Assembly: GCF_007990265.1 (NCBI RefSeq)
Contig: NZ_BJWH01000008.1
Span: 94,991 to 158,990, forward strand
Direction of reading: 5' to 3'
Length of the DNA: 64,000 nt
Origin: Cellulomonas terrae
Lineage (GTDB): Bacteria > Actinomycetota > Actinomycetes > Actinomycetales > Cellulomonadaceae
Shown here piece after piece: positions 43,902 to 53,181 of this stretch. Below the pieces are notes generated by a model, which saw only the letters and a program-made list of their open reading frames with translations, was not told the origin of the DNA and did no database searches. Positions within the stretch are counted from its first letter, which is position 1, and each line of letters opens with the position of its first letter. The translations under genes were made by a program, and so were the position numbers.

Positions 43902-45515
43902 GTGACGTTCCCCCGCCCGGCCGCCGTCGTCGTCCTCGCCGCAGGTGAAGGAACCCGGATGCGCTCGGCAACCCCCAAGGTCCTGCACACCCTGGCCGGC
44001 CGCAGCATGCTCGGCCACGCGCTGTCCACGGCACGCGCGCTCGAACCCGGCCGCGTGCTGGTCGTCGTCCGGCACGAGCGCGACCTGGTGGCCGCGCACG
44101 TCGCCGAGGTCGACCCGCAGGCGCTGCTCGCCGACCAGGACGAGATCCCCGGCACGGGCCGCGCGGTCCAGGTCGCGATGATGTCGCTCGACGCCGCTGC
44201 GCAGGCCGACGCGGCCGACGACACCACGGTGGGCTCGGCCACGCACGCGCAGGTGTCCGGTGCGGTCGTCGTCATCGCGGGCGACGTCCCGCTGCTCGAC
44301 GCCGGCACGCTGCACGAGCTGCTCGCCGCGCACCACGCCGACGGCAACGCCGTCACCGTGCTCACGACGCAGGTCGCCGAGCCCACGGGCTACGGCCGGA
44401 TCCTGCGGGAGCCGGGCACGGGCGACGTGCTCGGCATCGTCGAGGAGAAGGACGCCGACGACGCGCAGCGCGCGATCACGGAGATCAACTCCTCCATCTA
44501 CGTCTTCGACGCCGACGTCCTGCGCGGCGCGCTCGGCCGGCTCGGCCGCGACAACGCGCAGGGCGAGGTGTACCTGACCGACGTGCTGGCCATCGCCCGC
44601 ACCGACGGCGGGCACGTCCGGGCGCTCCAGACGGACGACCCGGTGCTGGTCGAGGGCGTCAACGACCGCGTCCAGCTGTCGGTGCTGCGGGCCGAGATGA
44701 ACCGCCGCATCCTCGAGACCTGGATGCGCGACGGCGTCACGATCGTGGACCCGGCGACCACCTGGGTGGACGTCGACGTCGAGCTCGAGCGGGACGTGAC
44801 GCTCCTGCCCGGAACGCAGCTGCACGGCGCCACGGTGGTCCGCGAGGGTGCGACCGTCGGCCCGGACACCACGCTGACCGACGTCGAGGTGGGCCCGCGG
44901 GCCAGCGTCGTACGGACGCACGGCTCGCTCGCGGTCATCGGGGCCGGCGCGAGCGTGGGGCCGTTCGCGTACCTGCGCCCCGGCACGGTGCTCGGCGACG
45001 ACGGCAAGATCGGCACGTTCGTCGAGACGAAGAACGCGCAGATCGGCACCGGCTCGAAGATCCCGCACCTGTCCTACGTCGGCGACGCGACGATCGGCGA
45101 GCACACGAACATCGGCGCCGCGTCCGTGACCGTCAACTACGACGGCGTGAACAAGCACCGCACGACCATCGGCTCGTACGCCCGCACGGGCGCGGACAAC
45201 ATGTTCGTCGCGCCCGTGACCATCGGCGACGGTGCCTACACCGGTGCCGGCAGCGTGATCCGCCGCGACGTCCCCTCGGGGGCGCTCGGCGTGAGCGCGG
45301 GCGCCCAGCGCAACATCGAGGGCTGGGTCGCACGCGCCCGCGCCGGGACGCCGGCGGCCAACGCGGTCGTCCGGCCGTCCGCCGCCGACGAGCTCTCCCC
45401 GCAGGCCCGCGCCGAGCGCGACCGTGCCGCCACGGCAGCCGCCGACGCGCCCCCGACCCCGCCGCCTGCCCTGCCGGACTCCACCGGCTCGACCCCGAAG
45501 GACTCCGCACGATGA
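43902..45515 (+). CDS. glmU: Bifunctional UDP-N-acetylglucosamine pyrophosphorylase/glucosamine-1-phosphate acetyltransferase
   Basis: The 537-residue enzyme makes UDP-GlcNAc for peptidoglycan. The N-terminal uridylyltransferase domain has [13 protein letters not shown]; the C-terminal left-handed beta-helix has [20 protein letters not shown] and the catalytic region [11 protein letters not shown] disordered Ala/Pro tail of about 55 residues extends beyond the usual 480. Strong GAGGAG precedes the GTG start. It overlaps prs by 4 nt. Confidence 0.97.
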   Translation: MTFPRPAAVVVLAAGEGTRMRSATPKVLHTLAGRSMLGHALSTARALEPGRVLVVVRHERDLVAAHVAEVDPQALLADQDEIPGTGRAVQVAMMSLDAAAQADAADDTTVGSATHAQVSGAVVVIAGDVPLLDAGTLHELLAAHHADGNAVTVLTTQVAEPTGYGRILREPGTGDVLGIVEEKDADDAQRAITEINSSIYVFDADVLRGALGRLGRDNAQGEVYLTDVLAIARTDGGHVRALQTDDPVLVEGVNDRVQLSVLRAEMNRRILETWMRDGVTIVDPATTWVDVDVELERDVTLLPGTQLHGATVVREGATVGPDTTLTDVEVGPRASVVRTHGSLAVIGAGASVGPFAYLRPGTVLGDDGKIGTFVETKNAQIGTGSKIPHLSYVGDATIGEHTNIGAASVTVNYDGVNKHRTTIGSYARTGADNMFVAPVTIGDGAYTGAGSVIRRDVPSGALGVSAGAQRNIEGWVARARAGTPAANAVVRPSAADELSPQARAERDRAATAAADAPPTPPPALPDSTGSTPKDSAR

Positions 45516-46495
45516 CCGGGATCATCTCCTCGGACGGCGAGAAGCGTCTCGTGCTCCTGACGGGCCGGGCGCACCCCGACCTGGCCACCAGCGTCGCGAC
45601 GCACCTCGGCATCGACCTGCTGCCGACCACGACGTACGAGTTCGCCAACGGGGAGATCTACACCCGCTTCGGGGAGTCCGTGCGCGGTGCCGACACGTTC
45701 GTGCTGCAGTCGCACTCGTCGCCGATCAACACGTGGATCATGGAGCAGCTGCTCATGGTCGACGCCCTCAAGCGCGCGTCCGCCAAGACCATCACGGTCG
45801 TCGCCCCGTTCTACGGGTACGCGCGGCAGGACAAGAAGCACCGCGGCCGCGAGCCGATCTCCGCGCGGCTCATGGCGGACCTGTTCAAGACGGCGGGCGC
45901 CGACCGGCTGATGAGCGTCGACCTTCACGCCGCGCAGATCCAGGGCTTCTTCGACGGTCCCGTCGACCACCTCTGGGCCATGCCGATCCTCACGGAGTAC
46001 GTGCGCAGCCGCGTCGACACCTCCAACGTCACGGTCGTCTCCCCGGACGCCGGCCGCATCCGTGTCGCCGAGCAGTGGGCCGCCAAGCTGGGCGGCGGTC
46101 CGCTGGCGTTCGTGCACAAGACGCGGGACATCCGCAGCCCCAACAAGACCGTCGCCAACCGCGTCGTCGGTGACGTCGAGGGCCGCAGCTGCGTGCTCGT
46201 CGACGACCTCATCGACACCGCCGGGACCATCGCCGGTGCCGTGCGCGTCCTGCTGGAGGCCGGCGCCAAGGACGTCATCGTCGCCGCGACGCACGGTGTC
46301 CTGTCCGACCCCGCGGTGGACCGCCTGCAGAACTGCGGTGCCCGGGAGGTCGTCATCACCGACACACTGCCGATCGCCGAGGACCGCCGGTTCCCGCAGC
46401 TCACCGTCCTCTCGATCGCGCCGCTGATCGCGCGGGCGATCCGCGAGGTGTTCGACGACGGCTCGGTGACGTCCCTCTTCGACGGCCAGGCCTGA
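45512..46495 (+). CDS. prs: Ribose-phosphate pyrophosphokinase
   Basis: The 327-residue enzyme makes PRPP. Motifs are [52 protein letters not shown] and the PRPP loop [14 protein letters not shown]. The glmU-prs-rplY-pth order is standard for actinobacteria. Confidence 0.97.
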   Translation: MTGIISSDGEKRLVLLTGRAHPDLATSVATHLGIDLLPTTTYEFANGEIYTRFGESVRGADTFVLQSHSSPINTWIMEQLLMVDALKRASAKTITVVAPFYGYARQDKKHRGREPISARLMADLFKTAGADRLMSVDLHAAQIQGFFDGPVDHLWAMPILTEYVRSRVDTSNVTVVSPDAGRIRVAEQWAAKLGGGPLAFVHKTRDIRSPNKTVANRVVGDVEGRSCVLVDDLIDTAGTIAGAVRVLLEAGAKDVIVAATHGVLSDPAVDRLQNCGAREVVITDTLPIAEDRRFPQLTVLSIAPLIARAIREVFDDGSVTSLFDGQA

Positions 46496-46500
46496 GCCTC

Positions 46501-47160
46501 GTGGACGGCCGCGACGAGGACGTCCGTCGTCGCGGCCCGCGCGGCGGCGTGACGGTCACCGGAGCCGGCGAGGCGGAGGCCGTGCCGGACCGTGCCGTCG
46601 TCGACCTGGGTGCCGAGGCGCGCGCCGTGGACGCCGAGCGGGCGCTCGCCGAGGCGGGGCTGTGCCTCGACCGGATGCGCGCCGTCCTGCGTGACGCGGG
46701 TGTCGACGACGGCTCGATGCGGACCACGCAGTCGAGCACGTGGACCGACAGCTCCGCCGTCGGTTCGTCGCGCGTCGTGGCGCGGCTCGGCCTGCAGGTC
46801 ACGCTGCGCGACGTCGCGACCGCCGGGGACGTCGTCGGGGCCGCGGTGGTCGCGGGTGGTGAGCCGGCCCGGATGGACGGCATCCGGCTCGAGATCAGCG
46901 ACCCCACCGAGCCGCGTGCCCGAGCGCGGGAGGCCGCGTGGGCGGACGCCCTCGCTCGCGCCACCCAGTGGGCCACGCTCGCCGGTCGACGCCTGGGCGA
47001 GGTCCAGTGGGTGACCGAAGGGGGAGCCGACGTGGCGCCCCTGCGGATGGGTCGCACGACGGGCGTGGCGAAGGCGATGTCCGTCCCTGTGGAGGCGGGC
47101 CAGCAGACCGTGTCCGCGGACGTCACCGTGCGGTGGGCCTGGGACGACTCGACGGACTGA
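46501..47160 (+). CDS. SIMPL (DUF541) domain protein
   Basis: The 219-residue protein is almost all SIMPL domain: VTVTGAGEAEAVPDRAVVDL, then RMRAVLRDAGV and the later AREAAWADALARATQWATLAGRRLG. There is no signal peptide, unlike many exported SIMPL proteins. It lies 5 bp after prs, at the place where mycobacteria carry the lipoprotein lpqT. Confidence 0.85.
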   Translation: MDGRDEDVRRRGPRGGVTVTGAGEAEAVPDRAVVDLGAEARAVDAERALAEAGLCLDRMRAVLRDAGVDDGSMRTTQSSTWTDSSAVGSSRVVARLGLQVTLRDVATAGDVVGAAVVAGGEPARMDGIRLEISDPTEPRARAREAAWADALARATQWATLAGRRLGEVQWVTEGGADVAPLRMGRTTGVAKAMSVPVEAGQQTVSADVTVRWAWDDSTD

Positions 47161-47168
47161 CCCGCGGG

Positions 47169-47407
47169 TTGGGTTCCACGCGCTCGCTCGGGTAGTCTCT
47201 TCAGGTTGCCTCGGCGAGGGACGAAGGACGGTCGACGAAGTTCCACGACCACCTGCGCTCCGTGATCGACTGGGCGAGCGCCTCCGCGTGCCCGTCCTGC
47301 GTCCCGCGTCGAGGCCACCACACCTGTCTTCATCGCGGCCCCGTGCCGCCATCGCCACAGCCACCACGTCGGCCCACTACGCCGACGCCAGCACTCTGGG
47401 AGTACAC
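47169..47407 (+). promoter_or_regulatory. rplY promoter and long leader
   Basis: TTGGGT (47169-47174), an 18-nt spacer and TAGTCT (47193-47198) form a promoter. About 200 nt then precede the rplY GTG, which has GGGAG 5 nt upstream. The open frame through the leader lacks domain sense. A long leader before a ribosomal-protein gene suggests autogenous or stress control (inference). Confidence 0.55.
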
Positions 47408-48031
47408 GTGTCCGAGGTCAAGCTTGTCGCCACCACCCGCACGGAGTTCGGCAAGGGCGCCGCACGCCGCCTGCGTCGCGCCGACCAGGTTCCCGCCGTC
47501 CTCTACGGGCACGGCTCGGACCCGCTGCACGTCGCCCTGCCGGGCCACGCGACGATGCTCGCGGTGAAGCAGGCCAACGCCCTGTTCGCCATCGAGCTCG
47601 ACGGCAAGACCACCCTGGCGATCACCAAGGACGTCCAGCGCGACGTCGTGAAGAACACCATCGAGCACGTCGACCTGCTCATCGTCACCAAGGGCGAGAA
47701 GGTCTCCGTCGACGTCCCCGTGACGGTCGTCGGCGAGTCCGCACCCGGCACCATCCACGTCGTCGAGACGCAGACGCTGTCCCTCGAGGCCGAGGCGACG
47801 CACCTGCCGACCGAGGTCGAGGTCTCCATCGAGGGCCTCGAGGGCGGTTCGTCCGTCAGCGCCGGCGAGATCACGCTGCCCCAGGGCTCGCTGCTGCTGA
47901 CCGACCCCGAGATCACGGTCGTCTCCGTGACCGTGCCGCACGCGTCCGCCGAGGACGTCGCCGCCGAGGCCGCCGCCGCGGAGCTCGCTGCGTCGCAGTC
48001 GGCCGCGTCCGCCGCCGCAGCCGAGGCCTGA
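47408..48031 (+). CDS. rplY: 50S ribosomal protein L25/general stress protein Ctc
   Basis: The 207-residue protein has the 5S-rRNA-binding L25 domain ([24 protein letters not shown]) and a C-terminal TL5/Ctc beta domain ([20 protein letters not shown]). The tail is Ala-rich. I used GTG 47408, since L25 begins shortly before EVKLVATTR, not the longer frame. Confidence 0.96.
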   Translation: MSEVKLVATTRTEFGKGAARRLRRADQVPAVLYGHGSDPLHVALPGHATMLAVKQANALFAIELDGKTTLAITKDVQRDVVKNTIEHVDLLIVTKGEKVSVDVPVTVVGESAPGTIHVVETQTLSLEAEATHLPTEVEVSIEGLEGGSSVSAGEITLPQGSLLLTDPEITVVSVTVPHASAEDVAAEAAAAELAASQSAASAAAAEA

Positions 48032-48119
48032 GCCTCAGCTCCACCCCTCGACGCCCGGTACCGTTCCTGACGGTGCCGGGCGTCGTCGTTCCCGCACGTT
48101 CCCGCAGGAGGAGATCCCG

Positions 48120-48740
48120 ATGAGCGACGGACCCTGGCTGGTCGTCGGCCTCGGCAACCCGGGCCCGCAGTACGCCGGCAACCGCCACAACGTCGGCCAG
48201 ATGGTGCTGGACGAGCTGGCGCGCCGGACCGGGTCGACGTTCGGCGCCCGGGCGTCGGGGCTGCTCTCGCGCCGGCCGCAGGCAGCGGTCGCGGAGGCGC
48301 GCCTGGGGGTGCTCCCGGGCGGGGTCCCGGGTCCCCGTGTGGTGCTGGCGAAGCCGACGACGTACATGAACGTCTCGGGCGGTCCCGTCGCGGCGCTCGC
48401 GAAGTACTACGACGTACCGGCGGAGCGGACGGTGCTGGTGCACGACGAGCTCGACATCCCGTTCGCGGACGTCCGGCTCAAGCGCGGGGGCGGCGAGGGC
48501 GGCCACAACGGTCTGCGCGACACCACCAAGGCCCTGGGCACCAAGGAGTACGTCCGGGTGCGCGTCGGCGTCGGCCGCCCGCCCGGGCGGATGGACCCGG
48601 CGGACTACGTGCTGCGCGACTTCGCGAAGGCCGAGCTGAAGGACCTGCCGTGGCTCGTGGACGCCGCGGCGGACGCGGTCGAGCTGGTGGTCACGCAGGG
48701 CCTGGAGGCCGCGCAGCTGAAGTTCCACACCAAGGGCTGA
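48120..48740 (+). CDS. pth: Peptidyl-tRNA hydrolase
   Basis: The 206-residue enzyme recycles peptidyl-t[22 protein letters not shown] carries the catalytic His, and [13 protein letters not shown] and [20 protein letters not shown] are family motifs. GGAGGAG precedes the ATG. It ends the glmU-prs-SIMPL-rplY-pth block and marks the border with the accessory surface region. Confidence 0.97.
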   Translation: MSDGPWLVVGLGNPGPQYAGNRHNVGQMVLDELARRTGSTFGARASGLLSRRPQAAVAEARLGVLPGGVPGPRVVLAKPTTYMNVSGGPVAALAKYYDVPAERTVLVHDELDIPFADVRLKRGGGEGGHNGLRDTTKALGTKEYVRVRVGVGRPPGRMDPADYVLRDFAKAELKDLPWLVDAAADAVELVVTQGLEAAQLKFHTKG

Positions 48741-48745
48741 CACGA

Positions 48746-48776
48746 CGACGCGGGGCCACGTGCCCGCCCCGCGTCG
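48746..48776. terminator. Bidirectional terminator between pth and the beta-helix gene
   Basis: CGACGCGGGG and CCCCGCGTCG form a perfect 10-bp stem with an 11-nt loop between two converging genes. Confidence 0.75.
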
Positions 48777-48790
48777 CCGGTGAGTGCTCG

Positions 48791-51007
48791 TCAGCCCTTC
48801 TGGACCGCCGCGACGCTGCCGTCCGTGAACACGTTGCGGGCGGCGGCGACCTTGGTGGTCGTCGGGGAGATGATCGCGCAGTTGTAGTGCTTGGTGTCGC
48901 GGCCGAAGACGTTGTCGGTGATGACGATGCCGACGAACGGACCTCGACCCTTCTCGGCGAGGTTGATCGTGCACCCGCCGCCGTCGGCCCAGTTCTTGGA
49001 GATCAGGACGTCGGAGACGACTCCCTGGTCCTGGGTGAACTGGATGCCGGTGTTGGTGGCACCCTCGATCGTGTTGCCGACGATCCGGATGTTCGAGCCC
49101 TGCTGGATCTGGATGCTGTCGTCGTGGCTCGCTCTGCCGCCCTGCAGGGGGTCGCTGGCGTAGTGCACGTTGTCGTGGAGCCAGGACGACTCGATCGTCA
49201 CGTTGCCGCCGGTGAGGTGGAACGTGTCGATGACGTGGTGGATGTTCGAGCGCTGCACGGTGATGTTGAAGCCCCGGATGCCGTCGATGTACGGCGACGG
49301 GCTGGCGGCGTAGAGCTCGCTGTCCTGGATCGTGACGCTCGCGCCGGACGAGTTCGACGTGACGAGCGCGCGCTGGATCGTCGTGGCGTACCCACGGATG
49401 CGGCTGTTCTTGATGACCACGCCGGGGGCGGCGACCTTGACGAACCCGTAGACGTCGAGCGAGTCGATGACCGCGCCGGGGGTGCTGATCGTCAGGTCCC
49501 CGTCGTGCCGGGTCAGCGTGACGCCGGCGGGGACGCCGGTGTTGGTGCTGCCCGGCTTGACCGTGCCCGGCACGCTGGTTCCGCCGCCGGACGCCGGCGG
49601 TGCCGGCTGGGGCGTGGCGGTCGGGGTGGGGGTCGGCGTCGGCTTCGGCGCCGCCGTGGGGGTCGGCGTCGGTGTCGGGGTGGGGGTCGGGGTGGGGGTC
49701 GGCGTGGGCGTGGGCGTGACCGTCGGCGTGGGGGTGGCGGTGGGTGTCGCCGTCGGCTTCGGCCCGGGTGTGGCGGCGACGGAGCCGATGACGTAGCCGA
49801 CGACCGCGGGCGTGATGCGGACGCTCGCCTGCGTGCTCGACAGGGTGATCGTGTCCATGTTGCTGCCCCCGAGCGGGACCAGCGCCTGGTTGCGGGCGGG
49901 TGCGTCCGGCGAGGCGACGAGGAACGAGGTCTTGCGGCACGCGGCGCTGGCCGCGCTGCCGGGGCAGGCCGCGACCGCGGTGGGCTGCCAGGCCCCGGTG
50001 CCGCGCAGGCCCAGGAGGACGGCTGTGGCGTTGTCGGGCACGTCGGGCAGCGTCAGCTGCAGGGTGGACCCGGACTTCACGACGCCGGCAGGGAGGGTCT
50101 GCGGCGCGGCGAGCGGCTGGAGCCGGCCGCCACGCTCCTGTGCGGCGGTGGCGACGTAGTACCCGTCGACGTCGACGCTCAGGCGGTGGCCGCCCTGCTG
50201 GTTGAAGAGCTGGACCTGGTTGCCCGTGCCGCCGAGCCTCACGACGACCGACGCCTGGCGGGCCCGTGCCGGCAGCGCGTTGAGCACGGACGTCGAGGCG
50301 CAGGTGGTCGTCGGCTGGCCTGCCGGGCACACGGCGACGTAGGACGCCTGCGTGCTGGCGCGGGAGGTCACGCGCAGTGCGACGGCGGTCGCTCCCGCGG
50401 GCGCGCCGGCCAGGGTGAGCACCTTCGAGCTGCGGCCGTCGACGGCCAGGTCGTCGGCGACGCGGGTGGGGTCGACGGGCACGTAGAGCGAGTCGGTCGC
50501 GGCGCTGGAGGCGGCCGAGTCCACGGTCCACCCGTGCAGGTCGACGAACGCCCGTACCGGGCTGGTGGTGTGCAGGGTGATCTTGCGACCGGAGGTCACG
50601 GGGACGGTCACGGTGACGGATCCCGGCTCACCGCCGGCGACGACGAGCTGCGGGTGCTCGGTACAGGCGGCGGAGGCGCCGGAGCCCGCGCACACCGACA
50701 AGGACGTCGTCTTCGTGCTGCGGGAGGCGGTGACCTGCAGGGTGGCGGCCGTGGCACCGGCGGGTGCGGACGACAGGTCGAAGGTGAAGTCCTTCTGGGC
50801 CGTGAGGTCCGTGCCGGTGACGACGCGCTGGGGGTCGACGGGCCGGTACGTCGTGGTCGGCTCGGACGACGCCGGCGCGACGACGGTGACGACGAGAGCG
50901 ACGGCCAGGGCCGCGACTGCTGCGAGGGCGGGGGCCGAACGGCGCGCTGCCGTGGCTCGGGCTGCCGTCGGTGCGGTGTGTCGCGGAGCCGATCTACGGC
51001 GCTTCAC
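48791..51007 (-). CDS. Secreted right-handed beta-helix protein with triple N-terminal repeat and PT linker
   Basis: The 738-residue exported protein has a basic signal region (about 1-48) and three related 110-residue beta-rich repeats with Cys pairs (each starting near YxPVDPxRV; the third begins GRLQPLAAPQTL). A Pro-Thr linker spans about 405-465 and a right-handed parallel beta-helix about 485-738 (DGDLTISTPGAVI, VIKNSRIRGYA, SHDDSIQIQQGSNIRIVGN). The beta-helix resembles carbohydrate-binding or lyase folds, and SHDDSIQ is a plausible active-site turn. GTG 51007 has GAGGA 9 nt upstream. The C-terminal 245 residues are closely related to those of the next gene. Confidence 0.8.
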   Translation of the reverse strand: MKRRRSAPRHTAPTAARATAARRSAPALAAVAALAVALVVTVVAPASSEPTTTYRPVDPQRVVTGTDLTAQKDFTFDLSSAPAGATAATLQVTASRSTKTTSLSVCAGSGASAACTEHPQLVVAGGEPGSVTVTVPVTSGRKITLHTTSPVRAFVDLHGWTVDSAASSAATDSLYVPVDPTRVADDLAVDGRSSKVLTLAGAPAGATAVALRVTSRASTQASYVAVCPAGQPTTTCASTSVLNALPARARQASVVVRLGGTGNQVQLFNQQGGHRLSVDVDGYYVATAAQERGGRLQPLAAPQTLPAGVVKSGSTLQLTLPDVPDNATAVLLGLRGTGAWQPTAVAACPGSAASAACRKTSFLVASPDAPARNQALVPLGGSNMDTITLSSTQASVRITPAVVGYVIGSVAATPGPKPTATPTATPTPTVTPTPTPTPTPTPTPTPTPTPTAAPKPTPTPTPTATPQPAPPASGGGTSVPGTVKPGSTNTGVPAGVTLTRHDGDLTISTPGAVIDSLDVYGFVKVAAPGVVIKNSRIRGYATTIQRALVTSNSSGASVTIQDSELYAASPSPYIDGIRGFNITVQRSNIHHVIDTFHLTGGNVTIESSWLHDNVHYASDPLQGGRASHDDSIQIQQGSNIRIVGNTIEGATNTGIQFTQDQGVVSDVLISKNWADGGGCTINLAEKGRGPFVGIVITDNVFGRDTKHYNCAIISPTTTKVAAARNVFTDGSVAAVQKG
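49616..49764 (-). repeat. Short tandem repeat encoding the Pro-Thr linker
   Basis: Imperfect 6-bp units (plus strand GGGGTC and GGCGTG) encode alternating Pro-Thr in the linker of the beta-helix protein. Such tracts tend to vary in length between strains. Confidence 0.8.
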
Positions 51008-51025
51008 GGCGTGTCGTCCTCGCAA

Positions 51026-51343
51026 GGGCGTCTCCAGAGTCAGGCGTCCACGGTGTCAGGCGTGCTGTCATGCGGCGCTATGAGTTGGTGGGGTCTGTCG
51101 GTGTTTGTCGCCCGGTGTCGGGGTGCGCCCACCATAGGCGAATGCTCCATCTGGGGGAACGCGCGCCTCTCGGACAAGCGTTCTGATAGGCGTAACCATT
51201 TCGTGACCTGCGGGAACGCGGAGTCGCACGAGTCTCACGATGCGAGATTGTTTCACCCGTTCAGCCCAACCCAGACGCCGAAACCCGCCCCCGGGGCGAG
51301 CCGGGAGCGGGTTTCGGTGTGTCTGGCCGGTCGAGCCGGGAGG
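51026..51343. other. Intergenic region between the two beta-helix genes
   Basis: The gap holds the terminator of the upstream paralogue (51278-51317), a TTTCACCCG motif (51251-51259) and, on the minus strand, a TATGGT -10 candidate (51131-51136) about 125 nt before the start of the 51007 gene. No gene is seen. Confidence 0.6.
51278..51317 (-). terminator. Terminator of the second beta-helix gene
   Basis: CCGAAACCCGC and GCGGGTTTCGG pair over 11 bp and the stem continues with CCCGG/CCGGG. It lies 27 nt past the stop codon on the minus strand. Confidence 0.75.
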
Positions 51344-52957
51344 TCAGCTGCCCTTGCGGACGCTGGCCACGAGGCCGTCGGTGTAGAAGTTCCCCGACGT
51401 GGTCAGCACGGTGGTCGTCGGCGCGATGATCGCGCAGTTCGCGACCTTGGTGTCGCGGCCGAACGTGTTGTTGGTGATCACGACGCCCTGGAACGGGCCC
51501 TTGCCCTTCTCGGCGAGGTTGACGGTGCACCCACCGCCGTCGGCCCAGTTCCGGTCCACGGTGACGTTGGAGACGATGCCCTGGTCCTGGGTGAACTGGA
51601 TCCCCGTGTTGAACGCCCCCGAGATCGAGTTGCCGACGATCTTGATGCCCGACCCCTTCTGGATCTGGATCGAGTCGTCGTGGCTCGGGGTGTTGTTCTG
51701 CGCGGGGTCGACCTCGTAGTGCAGGTTGTCGTGCAGCCAGGAGCCCTGGATCGTCACGTTGTTGCCGTAGATGTGCGCGGCGTCGATCACGTGGTGGATG
51801 TTGACGCGCGTCGCGGTGAAGTTCCAGCCACGGATGCCGTCGATCCAGCCGCTCGGGGAGGCCGCGAAGAGCTCGCTGTCCTGGATGGTGACGCTGGCGG
51901 TGTCGGACGTGCTGGACAGCAGCGCGCGCTGGACGTTGGTGGCCGCGCCTCGGATGATCGAGTTCTTGATGGTCACGTTCGGGGCGGTGACCTTGACGAA
52001 CCCGTAGATGTCGAGGCCGCTGACGACCGCGCCGGGCGTCGAGATGGTGAGGTCGCCGTTGTGCCGGGTCAGGACGGTGCCGTTCGGCACGCCGGTGTTG
52101 CCGGGGCCGGGCTCCACGGTGCCGATCGCGGGCGCGGCGGCGAGCGAGCGGGCGCCGGCCGTCGGGCCGGCCCAGACGTCGGCGACGCGGGCGGTGATCG
52201 GCGCGTTGGTGAGGCCGGACGCGGTGTAGGTGTTGACGCCGATGCCGCCGGGGACCTGCAGTGCGGCGGTGCTGTCCGCGGCGGTGAGCGTCCAGGCGGT
52301 GGGCTGGGTGGCGCCGACGGCCCAGAGCTTGGCCTGCAGCGTGGCCGGGTTGCCCGTGACCTGGAGGCGGACCTGCAGCTGGGCGGTGCCGGAGAAGCCG
52401 AGGCCCGTCAGCGTGGTCGACGCCAGGGTGGACGTCGTCTTGCCGACGACCTTGATGAGGGAGGTGCGGACGCTGCCGTCGGCGAGGAGCTTGCTGCGGA
52501 GCCGGTAGCCCTGCGTCGCGTCGATCGCACGACCCGTGACGTCGACCTCGACCGCGCCGCCGGTCGGCGCCTTGTCGAGGCTCACGCGGGCCTGGACCTC
52601 GGTGTCCATCGAGCGCACGGCGGCGAGCCCCGCGTACAGGTTCCAGCCGGGCTGGCGGACGGTCATGGCCGCGCTCCCAGCGTTCACGGCGTAGTCGGTG
52701 GCGACGCCGCCGACGGTGGTCCACGCGCCGCCGGTGGTCGCGGTTCCCCACCCGCCGGTCACGGTGCGTCCGAAGCCGTCCACGGCGACCGGGGTGAGCG
52801 TGGGCGAGGCCGCCGGGGACTCGGCGGTGGGCAGCGACGTCGCGGCGGTCGCGGGGGTGGCGGAACCGACGAGCGAGAGGGCGAGCACGCCGACGCCGAG
52901 GGCGACGGCACCCTGACGAGCGAGCGGTGCGAAGGTGCGTGGGCGCACGGAAATCAC
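51344..52957 (-). CDS. Secreted right-handed beta-helix protein with jelly-roll-like N-terminal module
   Basis: The 537-residue exported protein has a signal peptide to about 38 (ATPATAA cleavage region). A beta-sandwich module spans about 55-255, with GFGRTVTGGWGTATTGGAW, and a beta-helix about 275-537 paralogous to the 48791-51007 product (DLTISTPGAVVSGLDIYGFV, SHDDSIQIQKGSGIKIVGN, NWADGGGC). The N-terminal module recurs in the mosaic protein at the window end (TTGGWGSAETGGAWT). AGGAG lies 7 nt before GTG 52957. A role in binding or trimming surface polysaccharide is likely but unproven. Confidence 0.8.
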   Translation of the reverse strand: MISVRPRTFAPLARQGAVALGVGVLALSLVGSATPATAATSLPTAESPAASPTLTPVAVDGFGRTVTGGWGTATTGGAWTTVGGVATDYAVNAGSAAMTVRQPGWNLYAGLAAVRSMDTEVQARVSLDKAPTGGAVEVDVTGRAIDATQGYRLRSKLLADGSVRTSLIKVVGKTTSTLASTTLTGLGFSGTAQLQVRLQVTGNPATLQAKLWAVGATQPTAWTLTAADSTAALQVPGGIGVNTYTASGLTNAPITARVADVWAGPTAGARSLAAAPAIGTVEPGPGNTGVPNGTVLTRHNGDLTISTPGAVVSGLDIYGFVKVTAPNVTIKNSIIRGAATNVQRALLSSTSDTASVTIQDSELFAASPSGWIDGIRGWNFTATRVNIHHVIDAAHIYGNNVTIQGSWLHDNLHYEVDPAQNNTPSHDDSIQIQKGSGIKIVGNSISGAFNTGIQFTQDQGIVSNVTVDRNWADGGGCTVNLAEKGKGPFQGVVITNNTFGRDTKVANCAIIAPTTTVLTTSGNFYTDGLVASVRKGS

Positions 52958-53028
52958 GATTGTCTCCTAGAGGGTGGCTGCGGAGCTCCCGACCCATCCT
53001 TTGTTTCGGCGGCCGGGGGCATCACCAT

Positions 53029-53123
53029 GAGCCAAAACGCTAGGAGCCAAAAATTGCGCGAAACGGGACCAAAGACCCATTGGGCGGAATGGGCGATTTG
53101 GTCATCTATGCGTAGAGCGCATA
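53029..53123. promoter_or_regulatory. AT-richer control region upstream of the second beta-helix gene
   Basis: It contains a direct repeat GAGCCAAAA (53029-53037 and 53044-53052). A hairpin follows with arms GACCAAA/TTTGGTC and CCCATT/AATGGG (53067-53103), and a perfect TATGCG-N5-CGCATA inverted repeat (53107-53123). Base composition differs from the flanking genes. Part may end the glycosyltransferase transcript and part may bind regulators. Confidence 0.55.
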
Positions 53124-53181
53124 TGTCCCAAACGCCTGACCTGCAGGAATGTCGTGAAATTCGCCGACATCCGGGCCCTTA

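Noticed and set aside
47288..47407. N-terminal extension of ribosomal protein L25
   Set aside because: The 40 extra residues match no L25 domain, and GTG 47408 has GGGAG at good distance.
49616..49764. Tandem repeats considered as a CRISPR or regulatory array
   Set aside because: They are in-frame codons for a Pro-Thr linker, with no spacers.
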